DNA of 32,980 nucleotides from Muribaculaceae bacterium (GCA_022509145.1 JAFLTX010000007.1:1-32980), one strand, 5' to 3'; shown: positions 15,013-24,500, counted from the stretch's first letter. Numbers and translations are program-made. The notes: a model not told the origin generated them from the sequence alone.

Positions 15013-15453
15013 ATGACAGACGAACATTATATGCGCCTGGCTCTTGCGGAAGCCGAAGCGGCGGCGAAGAACGGCGAGGTGCCGGTGGGGGCCGTCGTGG
15101 TCTGCAACGACAGGATCGTTGGCCGCGGCCACAATCTGGTAGAGACGATGACAGACGTCACGGCCCACGCAGAGATGATAGCCATCACTGCGGCCTCCGA
15201 GACCCTCGGAGGGAAATATCTTGACGAATGCACGCTTTATGTCACGGTTGAGCCCTGCGCGATGTGTGCCGGCGCAATCGGCTGGGCGCGCGTCGGCAGG
15301 CTCGTCTACGGCGCTGAAGACAGCAAGCGAGGCTATCGCAAGGTCTACGGGTCGGAGATGGCGCCCTTCCACCCCGCAACACAGATTACGCAAGGAGTCT
15401 TGGCCGATGAGGCAGCCGCCCTGATGAAAGATTTCTTTCAACGGCTCCGCTGA
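15013..15453 (+). CDS. tadA: tRNA-specific adenosine deaminase
   Basis: Deaminates adenosine 34 to inosine in the anticodon of tRNA-Arg(ACG), allowing decoding of several Arg codons. The 146-residue protein has the cytidine/adenosine deaminase zinc motifs: His52 and catalytic Glu54 in TAHAEM, and Cys82 and Cys85 in PCAMC. VPVGAVVV and the start of the protein also fit. The start at 15013 was chosen because the longer open frame upstream runs through the divergent promoter region and the antisense of the DUF4923 gene. A nucleoside or guanine deaminase of the same superfamily is the main alternative, but the size and the TAHAE/PCAMCAGAI motifs favour TadA. menA follows after 107 bases. Confidence 0.92.
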   Translation: MTDEHYMRLALAEAEAAAKNGEVPVGAVVVCNDRIVGRGHNLVETMTDVTAHAEMIAITAASETLGGKYLDECTLYVTVEPCAMCAGAIGWARVGRLVYGAEDSKRGYRKVYGSEMAPFHPATQITQGVLADEAAALMKDFFQRLR

Positions 15454-15560
15454 CATCCTTGGCTGTTGGCCTTTTTCCTATCGTCCTCACTCCCAGCGAT
15501 TTCGATTAAATCCCTTTTCATTAGAATTTTCCCAAGATTTCCCAAAACCGTTCTTCCTGT

Positions 15561-16445
15561 ATGTCGAGAAACTGTAAAGCCTGGATTGAAGCCCTGCGCC
15601 TCCGCACCCTTCCCGTGAGCGTGGCCGGGGTTGCGGGTGGTGTGGCATGTGCCCTCACTTACGGCTCTTTCCGTCTGCTCCCGATGATTGTTTGCCTCGT
15701 CTTTGCCGTCATGGCACAGATAGTGAGCAACTTTGCCAATGAATATTACGACTTCAAGCATGGGCTCGACCGTAAGGGCCGGGAAGGGTTCAGGCGCGGC
15801 GTTACCGAGGGCGACATCACTCCGAAGGCCATGAAACGCGCCACTTACATTCTGCTGGCGATAACGTGTGCCGTAGGCGCCTCTCTGATAATCTGGGGTG
15901 GGTGGCAGCTTATTTTCGTGGGGCTCCTGATCGCGTTTTTCGCAATCGCGTACAGCGCCGGGCCGCTTCCGCTTTCAAAGATCGGGATGGGCGACTTCGC
16001 CGTAATCATTTTCTATGGCATAGTTCCTGTGATTTTCACCTGCTTCCTGCAGACGGGCAACTGGGAAAACCTCTCCCTTACCTTACCCGTCGGTGTGGCT
16101 TTGGGGCTGCTCGCCGACAACGTCCTTATCATCAACAACTACCGCGATATGGAAGACGACACCAAGGTGGGGAAGCTCACAACGGTGGTAATTTTCGGGC
16201 GCAAGGTGATGCGATTTATCTATCTGCTCAACAGCACTCTGGCTCTCGCCGTAATCGCTATATTCTTTATTATCAGCCGCAATCCGCTTTGGATAATTTG
16301 TTGGGCGGTATCAGAAATTTTTTATATCTTTGTATGGCTTAAACTCGCCACTCTGCGAGGGAGCGCCCTCAACGGCATGCTCCGTCTCACAGCACTGCTG
16401 ATGCTCGCCGTCTGCGCTGCGATGATAACGGCAGCAGCTACATAA
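15561..16445 (+). CDS. menA: 1,4-dihydroxy-2-naphthoate polyprenyltransferase
   Basis: Integral membrane UbiA-family enzyme that attaches the polyprenyl chain to 1,4-dihydroxy-2-naphthoate, forming demethylmenaquinone. The 294-residue protein has about eight or nine hydrophobic segments. The first Asp-rich prenyl-diphosphate motif appears as NFANEYYDFKHGLD (about residues 56-69). The second appears as NNYRDMEDD (about 191-199), preceded by LLADNVLI. Both are typical of MenA rather than of UbiA or heme O synthase. The start MSRNCKAWIEALRLRTLP is the usual one. It lies between tadA and dnaB, with 24 bases to dnaB, and may be cotranscribed with it. No other men gene is in the window. Confidence 0.94.
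   Translation: MSRNCKAWIEALRLRTLPVSVAGVAGGVACALTYGSFRLLPMIVCLVFAVMAQIVSNFANEYYDFKHGLDRKGREGFRRGVTEGDITPKAMKRATYILLAITCAVGASLIIWGGWQLIFVGLLIAFFAIAYSAGPLPLSKIGMGDFAVIIFYGIVPVIFTCFLQTGNWENLSLTLPVGVALGLLADNVLIINNYRDMEDDTKVGKLTTVVIFGRKVMRFIYLLNSTLALAVIAIFFIISRNPLWIICWAVSEIFYIFVWLKLATLRGSALNGMLRLTALLMLAVCAAMITAAAT
16325..16332 (+). promoter_or_regulatory. Possible internal promoter for dnaB inside menA
   Basis: TATCTTTG matches TAnnTTTG near the 3' end of menA. TTGG at 16301-16304 resembles the -33 box TTTG and is separated by 20 bases, the expected spacing. Transcription would begin about 130 bases before dnaB. As it lies inside a coding sequence, the match may be chance. Confidence 0.3.
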
Positions 16446-16469
16446 TCAACCCCGTTACTCAATTGCCAA

Positions 16470-18017
16470 ATGCCACAAGATAACAAAAAGAAGACTCCTC
16501 AGATATTGGAAAGAATGGGGAAAGTTCCCCCTCGCGATCTCGAACTCGAAGAGGCCGTGATCGGAGCCCTCATGCTCGAGAAAGACGCGTATATGAACGT
16601 CTGCGACACCCTGGTGCCCGAATGTTTCTACGATCCCGTCAACAAGATCATCTACGAGGCCATCCAGGACCTTGGCCTCAGCCAGCGCCCCATCGATATG
16701 ATGACGGTGGTGGACCAGCTTCGCCGCAACGGCACCTTGGAGAAAGCAGGCGGCACCGCACATATAATGGATCTGACGGCGCGCATCTACTCAGCAGCAC
16801 ACTTGGAATACCACGCAAAAATCGTGGCGCAGAAATATCTTGCACGCCGCCTCATAACCTATGCCGTGGAGGTGGAGGAGCAGGCTTACGACGAGAGCAA
16901 CGACGCTTTCGACCTGCTGCAGTCGGCCGAAGGTGCCCTCTTCGATATCTCCCAGATGCAGCTGAAGCGCGAGGTTACACAAATCGACTCCGTTATCAAC
17001 CAGGCTCTTGAGGAGATTCAGGCGGCTCAAAACTCCGAGACGGGTATCTCCGGACTCCCTTCGGGCTACGACGACCTCGACCGCATGACATCCGGCTGGC
17101 AAAACTCCGACCTTGTGATCATAGCCGCGCGTCCCGCCATGGGGAAGACCGCCCTCGTGCTCTCGATGGCGAAAAACATGGCGATAGACTATGCGATTCC
17201 CGTGGCCGTCTTCTCGCTCGAGATGGCGAACGTGCAGCTCGTGAAGCGTCTTATCTCCAACATCGCCGACCTCGACGCCACCAAAATCAAAAGCGGCCGT
17301 CTGAACGAAGAGGAGAAAGAACGCCTCAACCAGCGCATCCGCCTGGCCTACAGCGCCCCGCTCTATCTTGACGAGACGCCGTCGCTCTCCATCACCGAAA
17401 TGCGCACCAAGGCTCGCCGCCTCGTGAGAGAGAAAGGCGTGAAGCTCATCATCATCGACTATCTTCAGCTCATGACGGCCGGCGGCTCCAAGTTTGGCAG
17501 CCGTGAGCAGGAAGTGAGCATGATTAGCCGCTCGCTCAAGGGTCTTGCCAAGGAGCTCAACATCCCGATCATCGCCCTTTCGCAGCTCAACCGCGGCAAC
17601 GAGAGCCGCGAAGACAAGCGCCCCGTGCTCTCCGACCTTCGTGAATCCGGAGCAATCGAGCAGGACGCCGACATCGTCTGCTTCATCCATCGCCCGGAAT
17701 ATTACACCAAGGCGGCTGTAGATGCCGAAGGTAACGACATCAGGGGTCTTGCAGAACTCATAGTGGCCAAGCACCGCAACGGCGCCGTGGGTGATGTGAA
17801 GCTGCGTTTCACCGGCAGTCTTGCGCGGTTTGAAAACTGGGATGCCGGTTATCGCGCCGCCAAGGAGAGCCTCGAATATGTGCAGATGGATTCAAAACTC
17901 GGAGCCGGCGCCCCCGAGAAAGAGAAGAGCGGCCCGCACTTCGCCGTAGGAATGATGCCCGACTCCAATGTGGCCGAAATCATGCGCGACGACGACGAGC
18001 CCGATGTCCCCTTCTGA
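16470..18017 (+). CDS. dnaB: Replicative DNA helicase DnaB
   Basis: Hexameric helicase that unwinds DNA ahead of the replication fork and recruits primase. The 515-residue protein has the N-terminal DnaB domain (about 20-125, beginning PPRDLELEEAVIGALML), a linker helix region, and the RecA-like motor domain. The Walker A motif ARPAMGKTA lies at about residues 219-227, Walker B IIIDYLQLM at about 327-335, and the DNA-loop motif LSQLNRGNESR at about 368-378, followed by DLRESGAIEQDAD. The acidic tail DDDEPDVPF is typical of Bacteroidetes. No intein or frameshift is visible. It is followed by a strong bidirectional terminator. The gene may be read from menA or from a promoter within it. Confidence 0.97.
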   Translation: MPQDNKKKTPQILERMGKVPPRDLELEEAVIGALMLEKDAYMNVCDTLVPECFYDPVNKIIYEAIQDLGLSQRPIDMMTVVDQLRRNGTLEKAGGTAHIMDLTARIYSAAHLEYHAKIVAQKYLARRLITYAVEVEEQAYDESNDAFDLLQSAEGALFDISQMQLKREVTQIDSVINQALEEIQAAQNSETGISGLPSGYDDLDRMTSGWQNSDLVIIAARPAMGKTALVLSMAKNMAIDYAIPVAVFSLEMANVQLVKRLISNIADLDATKIKSGRLNEEEKERLNQRIRLAYSAPLYLDETPSLSITEMRTKARRLVREKGVKLIIIDYLQLMTAGGSKFGSREQEVSMISRSLKGLAKELNIPIIALSQLNRGNESREDKRPVLSDLRESGAIEQDADIVCFIHRPEYYTKAAVDAEGNDIRGLAELIVAKHRNGAVGDVKLRFTGSLARFENWDAGYRAAKESLEYVQMDSKLGAGAPEKEKSGPHFAVGMMPDSNVAEIMRDDDEPDVPF

Positions 18018-18112
18018 CCCTCGTGCCTGCGATTGACATCCTTCAATGACTGAAAATCCTTAAAATTTCGTCAGAGAATTTCTAATATTTTGGACGAATA
18101 TTCATAACATAG

Positions 18113-18147
18113 AAAAAGCCCGCGCTTCGATTGAAGCCGGGCTTTTT
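18113..18147. terminator. Bidirectional terminator between dnaB and rpsO
   Basis: AAAAAGCCCG (18113-18122) and CGGGCTTTTT (18138-18147) are perfect arms, with an inner CTTC/GAAG pairing. An A-run on one side and a T-run on the other make it an intrinsic terminator in both directions. It serves dnaB on the plus strand and rpsO on the minus strand, whose stop is 19 bases away. Confidence 0.9.
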
Positions 18148-18166
18148 GAGATTCTGATAATCTCGA

Positions 18167-18442
18167 TTACTTTCTGATACCGAGTTCTTTCTTTGCGATG
18201 ATGGCGCGGTATCTGTTGATGTCTTTGCGGATGAGATAATCAAGCAGACGACGGCGACGACCTACCAGCGCCTTCAGAGCGCGGGCTGTAGCGTAGTCTT
18301 TGTGGTTGTTCTTAAGGTGCTCGGTGAGGTGTTTGATTCTTACCGAGAAGAGCGCGATCTGGCTTTCGGGGCTCCCGGTGTCGGTTGCGCTTTCGCCATA
18401 CGTCTTGAAAATCTCTTGCTTCTGTTCTGATGTAAGATGCAT
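18167..18442 (-). CDS. rpsO: 30S ribosomal protein S15
   Basis: A 91-residue S15, a primary 16S rRNA-binding protein that organises the platform of the small subunit and contributes to a bridge with the 50S. The sequence shows the family segments TGSPESQIALFSVRI, LTEHLKNNHKDYATARAL, and GRRRRLLDYL followed by RYRAII. Length and ends are normal. It is a single-gene unit on the minus strand between two plus-strand units, with a terminator downstream and a leader of about 100 bases upstream that can fold. This is notable because S15 represses its own mRNA in several bacteria. Confidence 0.98.
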   Translation of the reverse strand: MHLTSEQKQEIFKTYGESATDTGSPESQIALFSVRIKHLTEHLKNNHKDYATARALKALVGRRRRLLDYLIRKDINRYRAIIAKKELGIRK

Positions 18443-18483
18443 TTTGTTTGAGAGTTAATTGGTTAATTAAAAAGTAGATTACT

Positions 18484-18545
18484 TTTCTTCAAAAGGGGTT
18501 TTGCAGCCGCGGGGCTCTCTCCCGGAGGCTCCCCTTTCTTCAAAA
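18484..18545 (-). promoter_or_regulatory. Foldable rpsO 5' leader, candidate S15 autoregulatory element
   Basis: In the rpsO leader AAAGGGG and CCCCTTT (18531-18537 and 18492-18498 on the plus strand) can form a 7-bp stem, with AGCC/GGCT (18505-18508 and 18527-18530) pairing inside it. A second GGGG run at 18511-18514 offers a competing pairing. The stem is flanked by a direct repeat TTTCTTCAAAA at 18484-18494 and 18535-18545. S15 autoregulation through a structured leader is known elsewhere; its presence here is inferred. Confidence 0.4.
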
Positions 18546-18551
18546 AGCACG

Positions 18552-18559
18552 CAAAGGTA
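18552..18559 (-). promoter_or_regulatory. -7 element of rpsO
   Basis: The minus strand reads TACCTTTG, identical to the -7 element proposed for the lipoprotein operon. Transcription would begin near 18545, giving a leader of about 100 bases that includes the foldable element. No -33 box is clear. Confidence 0.5.
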
Positions 18560-18582
18560 AGCATTTTTTCCCGAAAAAATAT

Positions 18583-18590
18583 TAACTTTG
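18583..18590 (+). promoter_or_regulatory. -7 element of efp
   Basis: TAACTTTG matches TAnnTTTG and sits 45 bases before the efp ATG, giving a leader of roughly 40 bases. It is divergent from the rpsO promoter, 23 bases away. The -33 region is only T-rich. Confidence 0.55.
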
Positions 18591-18635
18591 CCAAAGAAAT
18601 AGCAAAAAACTTCAAATTTTAACAGTTATAAAGAT

Positions 18636-19202
18636 ATGATGAACGCACAGGATATCAAAAACGGCACCTGTATCCGCCTCGACGGACGCCTCTATTTCTG
18701 CGTTGAATTTCTTCACGTTAAGCCCGGCAAGGGTAACACTTTCATGCGTACCAAACTGAAAGACGTAGTTGACGGTCGCGTAATCGAACGCCGCTTCAAC
18801 ATCGGCGAGAAGCTTGAAGACGTAAGAGTGGAGCGCAGGCCGTTCCAATATCTCTATGCAGATGGAGAAGACGATATCTTCATGAACAATGAGACCTTCG
18901 ACCAGGTGCCCATCAGCAAGGAGCTCGTTACGGGCGCTGCCTTCATGAAGGAAGGCGACACCGTGGAGGTTGTAAGCGACGCCAGCACCAACACTGTGCT
19001 CTTCGCCGAGATGCCTATGAAGACTGTCCTGAAGGTTACCTACACCGAACCGGGCCTCAAAGGCGACACCGCCACCAACACCCTGAAACCCGCCACCGTA
19101 GAGACAGGCGCAACGGTGAAAGTGCCCCTCTTCATCAACACAGGCGAATCTATTGAAATCGACACCCGCGACGGCAGCTACGTTGGCCGCGTGAAAGCTT
19201 GA
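18636..19202 (+). CDS. efp: Translation elongation factor P
   Basis: Binds ribosomes stalled at polyproline stretches and promotes peptide bond formation. The 188-residue protein has the three OB-like domains of EF-P. The tip loop reads VKPGKGN, with a Lys at residue 32 (counting from the first of two adjacent Met codons) at the position modified in many EF-Ps. YTEPGLKGDTA and the C-terminal GESIEIDTRDGSYVGR are family signatures. Either of the two Met codons could be the start. No lysine-modifying enzyme gene is seen nearby, so any modification is unknown. It is followed after 21 bases by a glycosyltransferase gene, probably in the same transcript. Confidence 0.97.
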   Translation: MMNAQDIKNGTCIRLDGRLYFCVEFLHVKPGKGNTFMRTKLKDVVDGRVIERRFNIGEKLEDVRVERRPFQYLYADGEDDIFMNNETFDQVPISKELVTGAAFMKEGDTVEVVSDASTNTVLFAEMPMKTVLKVTYTEPGLKGDTATNTLKPATVETGATVKVPLFINTGESIEIDTRDGSYVGRVKA

Positions 19203-19223
19203 TTTCTTAGACGATCTTTGGCA

Positions 19224-20222
19224 ATGGGTGCCGTGCGGTTTTCGCTTATAGTACCCGTCTACAACCGTGCCGACGAAGTGCTCGCCCTGCTCGAAAGCCT
19301 GGCGCAGCAAGACTTCAAAGACTTTGAATGCATCATCGTTGAAGACGGCTCTCCCCTCCCTTGCGGCGATGTCTGCAGCCGCTTCGAAGACCGCCTGAAC
19401 CTAAGATACTTTTTCAAGGAAAACGAAGGGCGCTCCATAGCCCGGAATTACGGAATGCAAAGAGCCGACGGAGACTTTTTCGTCTTCGTCGACTCTGACT
19501 GCATACTCCCTCCAGATTACTTTTCCCGGCTCTCCGCGGCTCTCGACGACAATCCGACCGACTGCTTCGGAGGCCCTGACGCGGCAGCCGACAATTTCTC
19601 ACCCCTGCAGAAGGCCATCAGCTTTGCCATGACCTCTTTCCTGACCACGGGCGGCATCCGCGGAGGGAAGGTGAAACTGGAAAAGTTCGTGCCGCGTACT
19701 TTCAATATGGGCTTCACCAGAGAGGTATATGAGAAGGTCGGTGGATTTCGCGAAATGTTCAGCGAGGATATCGACATGAGCACCCGCATCCGAAACGCAG
19801 GGTTTGAAACCACGCTTTTCCCTGACGTAAAGGTATTTCACAAGCGAAGGGTCAACCTGAAAAAGTTTTGGAAACAAGTCCACATTTTCGGTATGTCGCG
19901 CATCACGCTCCACCTTCTCTATCCCGGCTCGCTCAAGCTGGTGCACACCCTTCCGGCTCTCTTCGTGATCTTCTCGGTGGCTTTGATTTTGGGCGCGGTA
20001 TTCCTGCCGATACTCCTCATCCCGCTGGGCCTCTACATCCTGGCCCTGTTCATAGCCGCATCAGTCAAATACAGAAGTCTGAAAATCGGATGTCTGGCGG
20101 TAGTGGCCTCCTTGACCCAACTCTACGGCTACGGCACCGGCTTCCTGCGCGCTTTCTTCTGGAAAATCCTTATGCGCCGCGGTCGCGATGAAGATGAGGA
20201 GCGACGCCTCAGGGTTGGATAA
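19224..20222 (+). CDS. Family 2 glycosyltransferase, membrane-anchored
   Basis: Predicted 332-residue inverting GT-A transferase that adds a sugar from an activated donor to a cell-envelope glycan. The N-terminal catalytic domain has FSLIVPVYNRADE at the start, an EDGSP loop, and the metal-binding FVDSDC motif near residue 90. TFNMGFTREVYEKVGGF and FSEDIDMSTRIRNAG, the acceptor and catalytic-base region, follow at about residues 155-190. Two or three hydrophobic segments (about 230-300) anchor the C-terminus in the membrane, and the tail is highly charged. The ATG at 19224 was preferred over a TTG two codons upstream. The substrate is not deducible. No other sugar gene is adjacent, so it is not part of an obvious capsule locus. 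Confidence 0.9.
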   Translation: MGAVRFSLIVPVYNRADEVLALLESLAQQDFKDFECIIVEDGSPLPCGDVCSRFEDRLNLRYFFKENEGRSIARNYGMQRADGDFFVFVDSDCILPPDYFSRLSAALDDNPTDCFGGPDAAADNFSPLQKAISFAMTSFLTTGGIRGGKVKLEKFVPRTFNMGFTREVYEKVGGFREMFSEDIDMSTRIRNAGFETTLFPDVKVFHKRRVNLKKFWKQVHIFGMSRITLHLLYPGSLKLVHTLPALFVIFSVALILGAVFLPILLIPLGLYILALFIAASVKYRSLKIGCLAVVASLTQLYGYGTGFLRAFFWKILMRRGRDEDEERRLRVG

Positions 20223-20350
20223 TAAAAGCAACCTGAATTCAATCTCCGTGAATTCCACGCCTCCACAATTCCACACAGCCGAACTATAATCATTCACTCC
20301 GACAGACATACGCCTCAATTTATAAATCACCCTCATCAAACCCCCGCCCT

Positions 20351-21013
20351 ATGGAGAATCTTTTGCCGATGGAGAAGGCCGAAAAGTATGGCTTCGAATC
20401 GCTTTCCACTTCCGAACTGCTCGCCATCATTCTGCGCACCGGCCAGACGGGAATCCCCGTGACCATGATGACGGCCAACCTTATGGCAGCCAACGACGGG
20501 CGGCTCAAGGTGCTGGAAAGGCGTTCGCGCCAGGAGCTCATGCTAACTCCCGGGATAGGTAGGGTAAAGGCTTTCCAGATTGAGGCCGTGCTCGAGATAA
20601 TGCGGCGGTACAACCTCGAGACCTTGGGCGACAGGTTTACAATCCGCTCCGCCGCCGACATCTTCCGCTACATGCACCCCAAGGCAGCGCCCCTCTCTGT
20701 GGAGAACATCTGGCTGCTGATGCTCAACCGCAAGAACGCTCTCATCGAATGCCGCACCATCTCTCAGGGCGGCTCGTCGGCCACTGTATTCGACCTCAAG
20801 ACGATTCTTCGCAACGTCATTCTCACTCCCAACATCGAATCTGTTGCGATGGTCCACAACCACCCCTCCGGTTCTCTCAACCCGAGTCCGCAAGACGACC
20901 AGATCACACGCCAGCTGAAAGACGGATGCCAATATTTAGGCATCAAAATGCTCGACCACGTCATCGTCACCCAAGACGGCTACTATTCCTACAACGACAA
21001 CAACCGTCTGTAG
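20351..21013 (+). CDS. radC: RadC family JAB/MPN-domain protein
   Basis: A 220-residue protein of the RadC (DUF2466) family. An N-terminal helix-hairpin-helix-like part (about 15-85, with LSTSELLAIILRTG and LTPGIGRVKAFQIEA) precedes a JAB/MPN metalloprotease-like domain. The JAMM metal motif appears as HNHPSGSLNPSPQDD near residues 173-187. All metal-binding residues seem present, so the fold is probably active. The original link to DNA repair has been questioned and the true role is not settled. The N-terminus is slightly short relative to some members, but no better in-frame start exists upstream. A 128-base gap without a visible promoter separates it from the glycosyltransferase gene. Confidence 0.92.
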   Translation: MENLLPMEKAEKYGFESLSTSELLAIILRTGQTGIPVTMMTANLMAANDGRLKVLERRSRQELMLTPGIGRVKAFQIEAVLEIMRRYNLETLGDRFTIRSAADIFRYMHPKAAPLSVENIWLLMLNRKNALIECRTISQGGSSATVFDLKTILRNVILTPNIESVAMVHNHPSGSLNPSPQDDQITRQLKDGCQYLGIKMLDHVIVTQDGYYSYNDNNRL

Positions 21014-21115
21014 CGGAGCCGCGATAACGCCGGCAATCGCCAGGAAAGGCGCCCCAATCGCAACAACTATGCGATAAAGTTGGTCGCCTGAACTGCAATT
21101 ACAGATAATTTTTAT

Positions 21116-21123
21116 TAACTTTG
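21116..21123 (+). promoter_or_regulatory. -7 element immediately before the VanZ-like gene
   Basis: TAACTTTG matches TAnnTTTG and ends only 4 bases before the ATG at 21128. Transcription would start at or very near the start codon, implying a leaderless or almost leaderless mRNA. The -33 box is weak. Confidence 0.5.
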
Positions 21124-21127
21124 CACC

Positions 21128-21541
21128 ATGGAGCGATTTAGGAACCTGATAGCGAAGGTGCCGACGGGGTTGCTCTCGGGCATCACCCTGGCCCTGATTC
21201 TATGGTTCACCCTCGCTCCTCACCCCACGGGAGAGCTTGAGATTCCGCTCTTTCCGGGTGCCGACAAGATAATACACGCCATAATGTTTGGCTTCCTCAC
21301 CTTCGTGGTGCTCGTCGAGACCATGAAGTATCTCAAGTGGAGGACTGTCCCGTTGAGCGGGATCGGTGTTGTGGCTTTTATCTGCGCGGGCATCGGGGTG
21401 ATTGTTGAAATTCTGCAGAGAGCCATGGGGCTGGGACGGTCTTTTGAGATTCTCGACATTTTGGCAGACAGCGCCGGAGCCATGATAGGAGCCGCCGTCT
21501 GGGCCATGATTCAGAACATCTTCGCCTCCCCCGACGACTGA
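21128..21541 (+). CDS. VanZ-like membrane protein
   Basis: A 137-residue integral membrane protein with about four hydrophobic helices. GADKIIHAIMFGFLTF (about residues 44-59) is the typical VanZ-family core with its DKxxH motif. A further signature is the region around LGRSFEILDILADSAGAMIG (about 102-121). VanZ proteins are small and of unclear biochemical function; the founder gives low-level teicoplanin resistance, but most homologues have no link to resistance. The gene lies 18 bases upstream of tamB, on the same strand and probably in the same transcript, which suggests an envelope-related role. No resistance genes are near. Confidence 0.85.
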   Translation: MERFRNLIAKVPTGLLSGITLALILWFTLAPHPTGELEIPLFPGADKIIHAIMFGFLTFVVLVETMKYLKWRTVPLSGIGVVAFICAGIGVIVEILQRAMGLGRSFEILDILADSAGAMIGAAVWAMIQNIFASPDD

Positions 21542-21559
21542 GCTGCCTATAAAAAACAG

Positions 21560-24500
21560 ATGACAGAGAAGAACCCGGACCTTCCCGCCGATCCCGTCAA
21601 TCCCGTGGATGCCGCCGAGCAACCCGCGCCTGAAGGGGAAAATCCAAAGCAGAAGAAGCATTGGATTCATCCCACGTGGCTGCGCCGCACGCTCAAGACG
21701 CTCATGTGGATTGTCATCGTGGTGGTGATCCTGCCGTTCCTTCTCTACATCCCGCCGATCCAGGACCTTGCCATCGACATAGCCCGCAAGGAGCTGAAGA
21801 AGTCTACGGGGATGGACGTCTCCATCAATAAATTCCGGCTCAAATTCCCTCTCGACGTCAGCCTGCAAGACCTCCTTATTCTCGAGGCCAGCGGCGACAC
21901 GATGGTGAGCGCGCGCGAAGCCGTGGTCGACGTCAAGCTCCTTCCGCTGCTCAAACTCGATGTCCAGGTAAAGAAACTGGCGCTCAACGACGCTTATTAT
22001 CGTCTCGTCTCCTCCGACACCTCGATGATAATGACGATCAAAGCGGGCCTTCTCGAGGTTGACGACAAAAGCTCCGTAAATATCAAGACGAGCTACATCG
22101 ACCTCAACGAAGCCAAATTGCGCGACGCCGACATCGGAATGTACATCGACGTATGGAAGAAGAAACCGAATCCAGACGACACCGTTCCCTCCCCGTTTAA
22201 AATCAGGATCGGAAACCTTGACGGCCAGAATGTGAGATTCGGAATGTCGAGCCTCCCCTCCATCGACACTCTCGCCATATTCACGCAAAACATACAGTTG
22301 ACCAACGGGCTTATCGACCTTCCTGCTTCAAAAATCACAGCCGACCAACTCGTGGCCAACAGCGGCAACTTCACCTTCCTCACTCCCACGGAAGAATATA
22401 TAAAGACGCACCCCGAGCCCATCGACACCGTCTCCAAGGAGACTCCCCCAATGCAGATCATGGGTAAGATGGTGAAGCTCACCAATTTCGACGGGCTCTA
22501 CGGAGTGGCGGGAGCGAAGCCCCAGCCAGGGTTTGACGCGAGCTACCTGCAACTCGCGGGTATCAACGTGCAGATAGACGACTTCTACAACGAAGCCTCC
22601 ACTCTCAAGCTCCCCATCGTTTCCCTCCAGGCCACGGAGCGCTGCGGCCTGAAAATAACCGAGGGTCACGGCTTCGTAGGCATCGACTCCACGGGTCTTT
22701 ACCTCGACACGCTCCAGGTCTACACCCCCTATTCCCGCATCCACCTTACTGCCGGCCTTCCCTTCGCTCTGATGGAGCTAAAGCCGGAAGCCGATGTCAA
22801 TGTGAATGCCAACATGAGCCTCGGCATCCCCGACATCAACAGCTTCATGCCCTCGCTGAAGCAATACACCAAACTGCTTAATATCAACAAGCCGTTGAAT
22901 CTGAGGATGGAAGCGCACGGCATTCTTACCGACATCTCGGTTCCCGTGTTCGATGTTGCGCTTCCCGGCGCGCTGAGCCTCAACGCCTCCGGATTTGCGA
23001 GCAACCCGATGAATATCAAGCAGATGGTGGCGTCGCTTAACATCGACGGCCAACTCACCGACCCCGAACTCGTGCAGCACTTTACCGGAGATATGGGCTT
23101 CAAGGTGCCCTCGCTCAAAATCACCGGTAAGGCCGGGGCCAACCATAATGCATATACTGCTGACCTTAAGCTGCTTTCGCCTAAAGGCGACATCTCCGCC
23201 GTCGGGAAAGTCAATCTCAACTCAGAAACCTACAACGTCAATCTCGTCGTCAACGACTTCGACGCTGCCTATTTCGTGCCTGACATAGGCGTAGGGATGG
23301 TTACTGCCTCTCTCGACGCCAAGGGCGACGGCTTCAACCCAACCAAACCCTCGGCCGACACCGATGTCCTTCTCAATATAGACGAGATTGAGTATAACAA
23401 AAACACCCTCAGAGACATAACACTGAAGGCAACCCTCGGCAACCATCAGTATGACGTGACCCTGAATTCGCCCAACTCAGTGGCCGACATCAATCTGTCG
23501 CTCGCCGGAGAAATCCTTCCTGACGACTATTCGGCCAAAGGGTATCTCCATTGCCGCAATCTCAATCTGCAGGCGCTCGGGCTGGATTCGCTCCCAAACG
23601 GCGGCTCCTTCGACATCTACATCGACGGAACGGCCTCTCCCGAGAAATGGCTCTACGACGTAGACCTCTCCATCGCAAATCTCGACTGGACGCTCCCCGA
23701 CCAGATAATCCATCTCCCCGAGGGTATCCAAGCCGACCTTCTGGCCACTGCCGACGAAGTGTCGCTCAAGGTGGATTGCCAGCAGGCCCAGCTAGACTTC
23801 TTCAGCCAGGAGAATCTGAAGGAAGTGGTGGATAAATTCAGCAATGCGGCCGACGTAGCAGTGAAGCAGTTGGACAACCGCGAACTGAAGGTAGACACCC
23901 TGCAGACCCTCCTCCCGAAATTCGACCTCTCGCTCGCAACCCCCGGCGCCGGAATAGTTGACCAGATGCTCTCTTCTTCGGGCCTCTACATCGATTCGCT
24001 CAACGTAAACCTCAAAAACGATTCGATAATTACGGGAGGCGCCAAAGTGCTCGGACTCCAGACCGGTTCCTTCACCATCGACACCATCTCCCTCGGCCTG
24101 AGCCAGAGAAACTACCTGCTCGACTATCGCCTGCACGTAGGCAACAAGCCCGGCACGCTCGACGAGTTTGCCGACGTCAATCTCTCCGGCTACGTTGGCG
24201 GCAACCGTCTCTCAGCTTTCTTCAACCAGGTGAACTCCAAAGGTGAAAACGGCTATAAGCTCGGTTTTACAGCCGCCATTTCCGACGATATCGTTTCCCT
24301 GCACTTCACGCCTCTCAAGTCGATGATCGGCTACAGGCAATGGACTCTCAACCCCGACAACTACATCGACGTAAACCTCAAAAACTATAAGATAGAGGCC
24401 AATCTCGAGGCCGAGAGCAACGAGAGCGCCGTGCTCCTTGAAACCCGCGCCGGTGCCGACGACCTGCAGGAACTTCACCTGAAACTCACCAACATCAACC

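Noticed and set aside
16791..17774. 327-residue open frame antisense to dnaB
   Set aside because: Shadow of dnaB codon bias; no recognisable motif, while dnaB has all helicase motifs.
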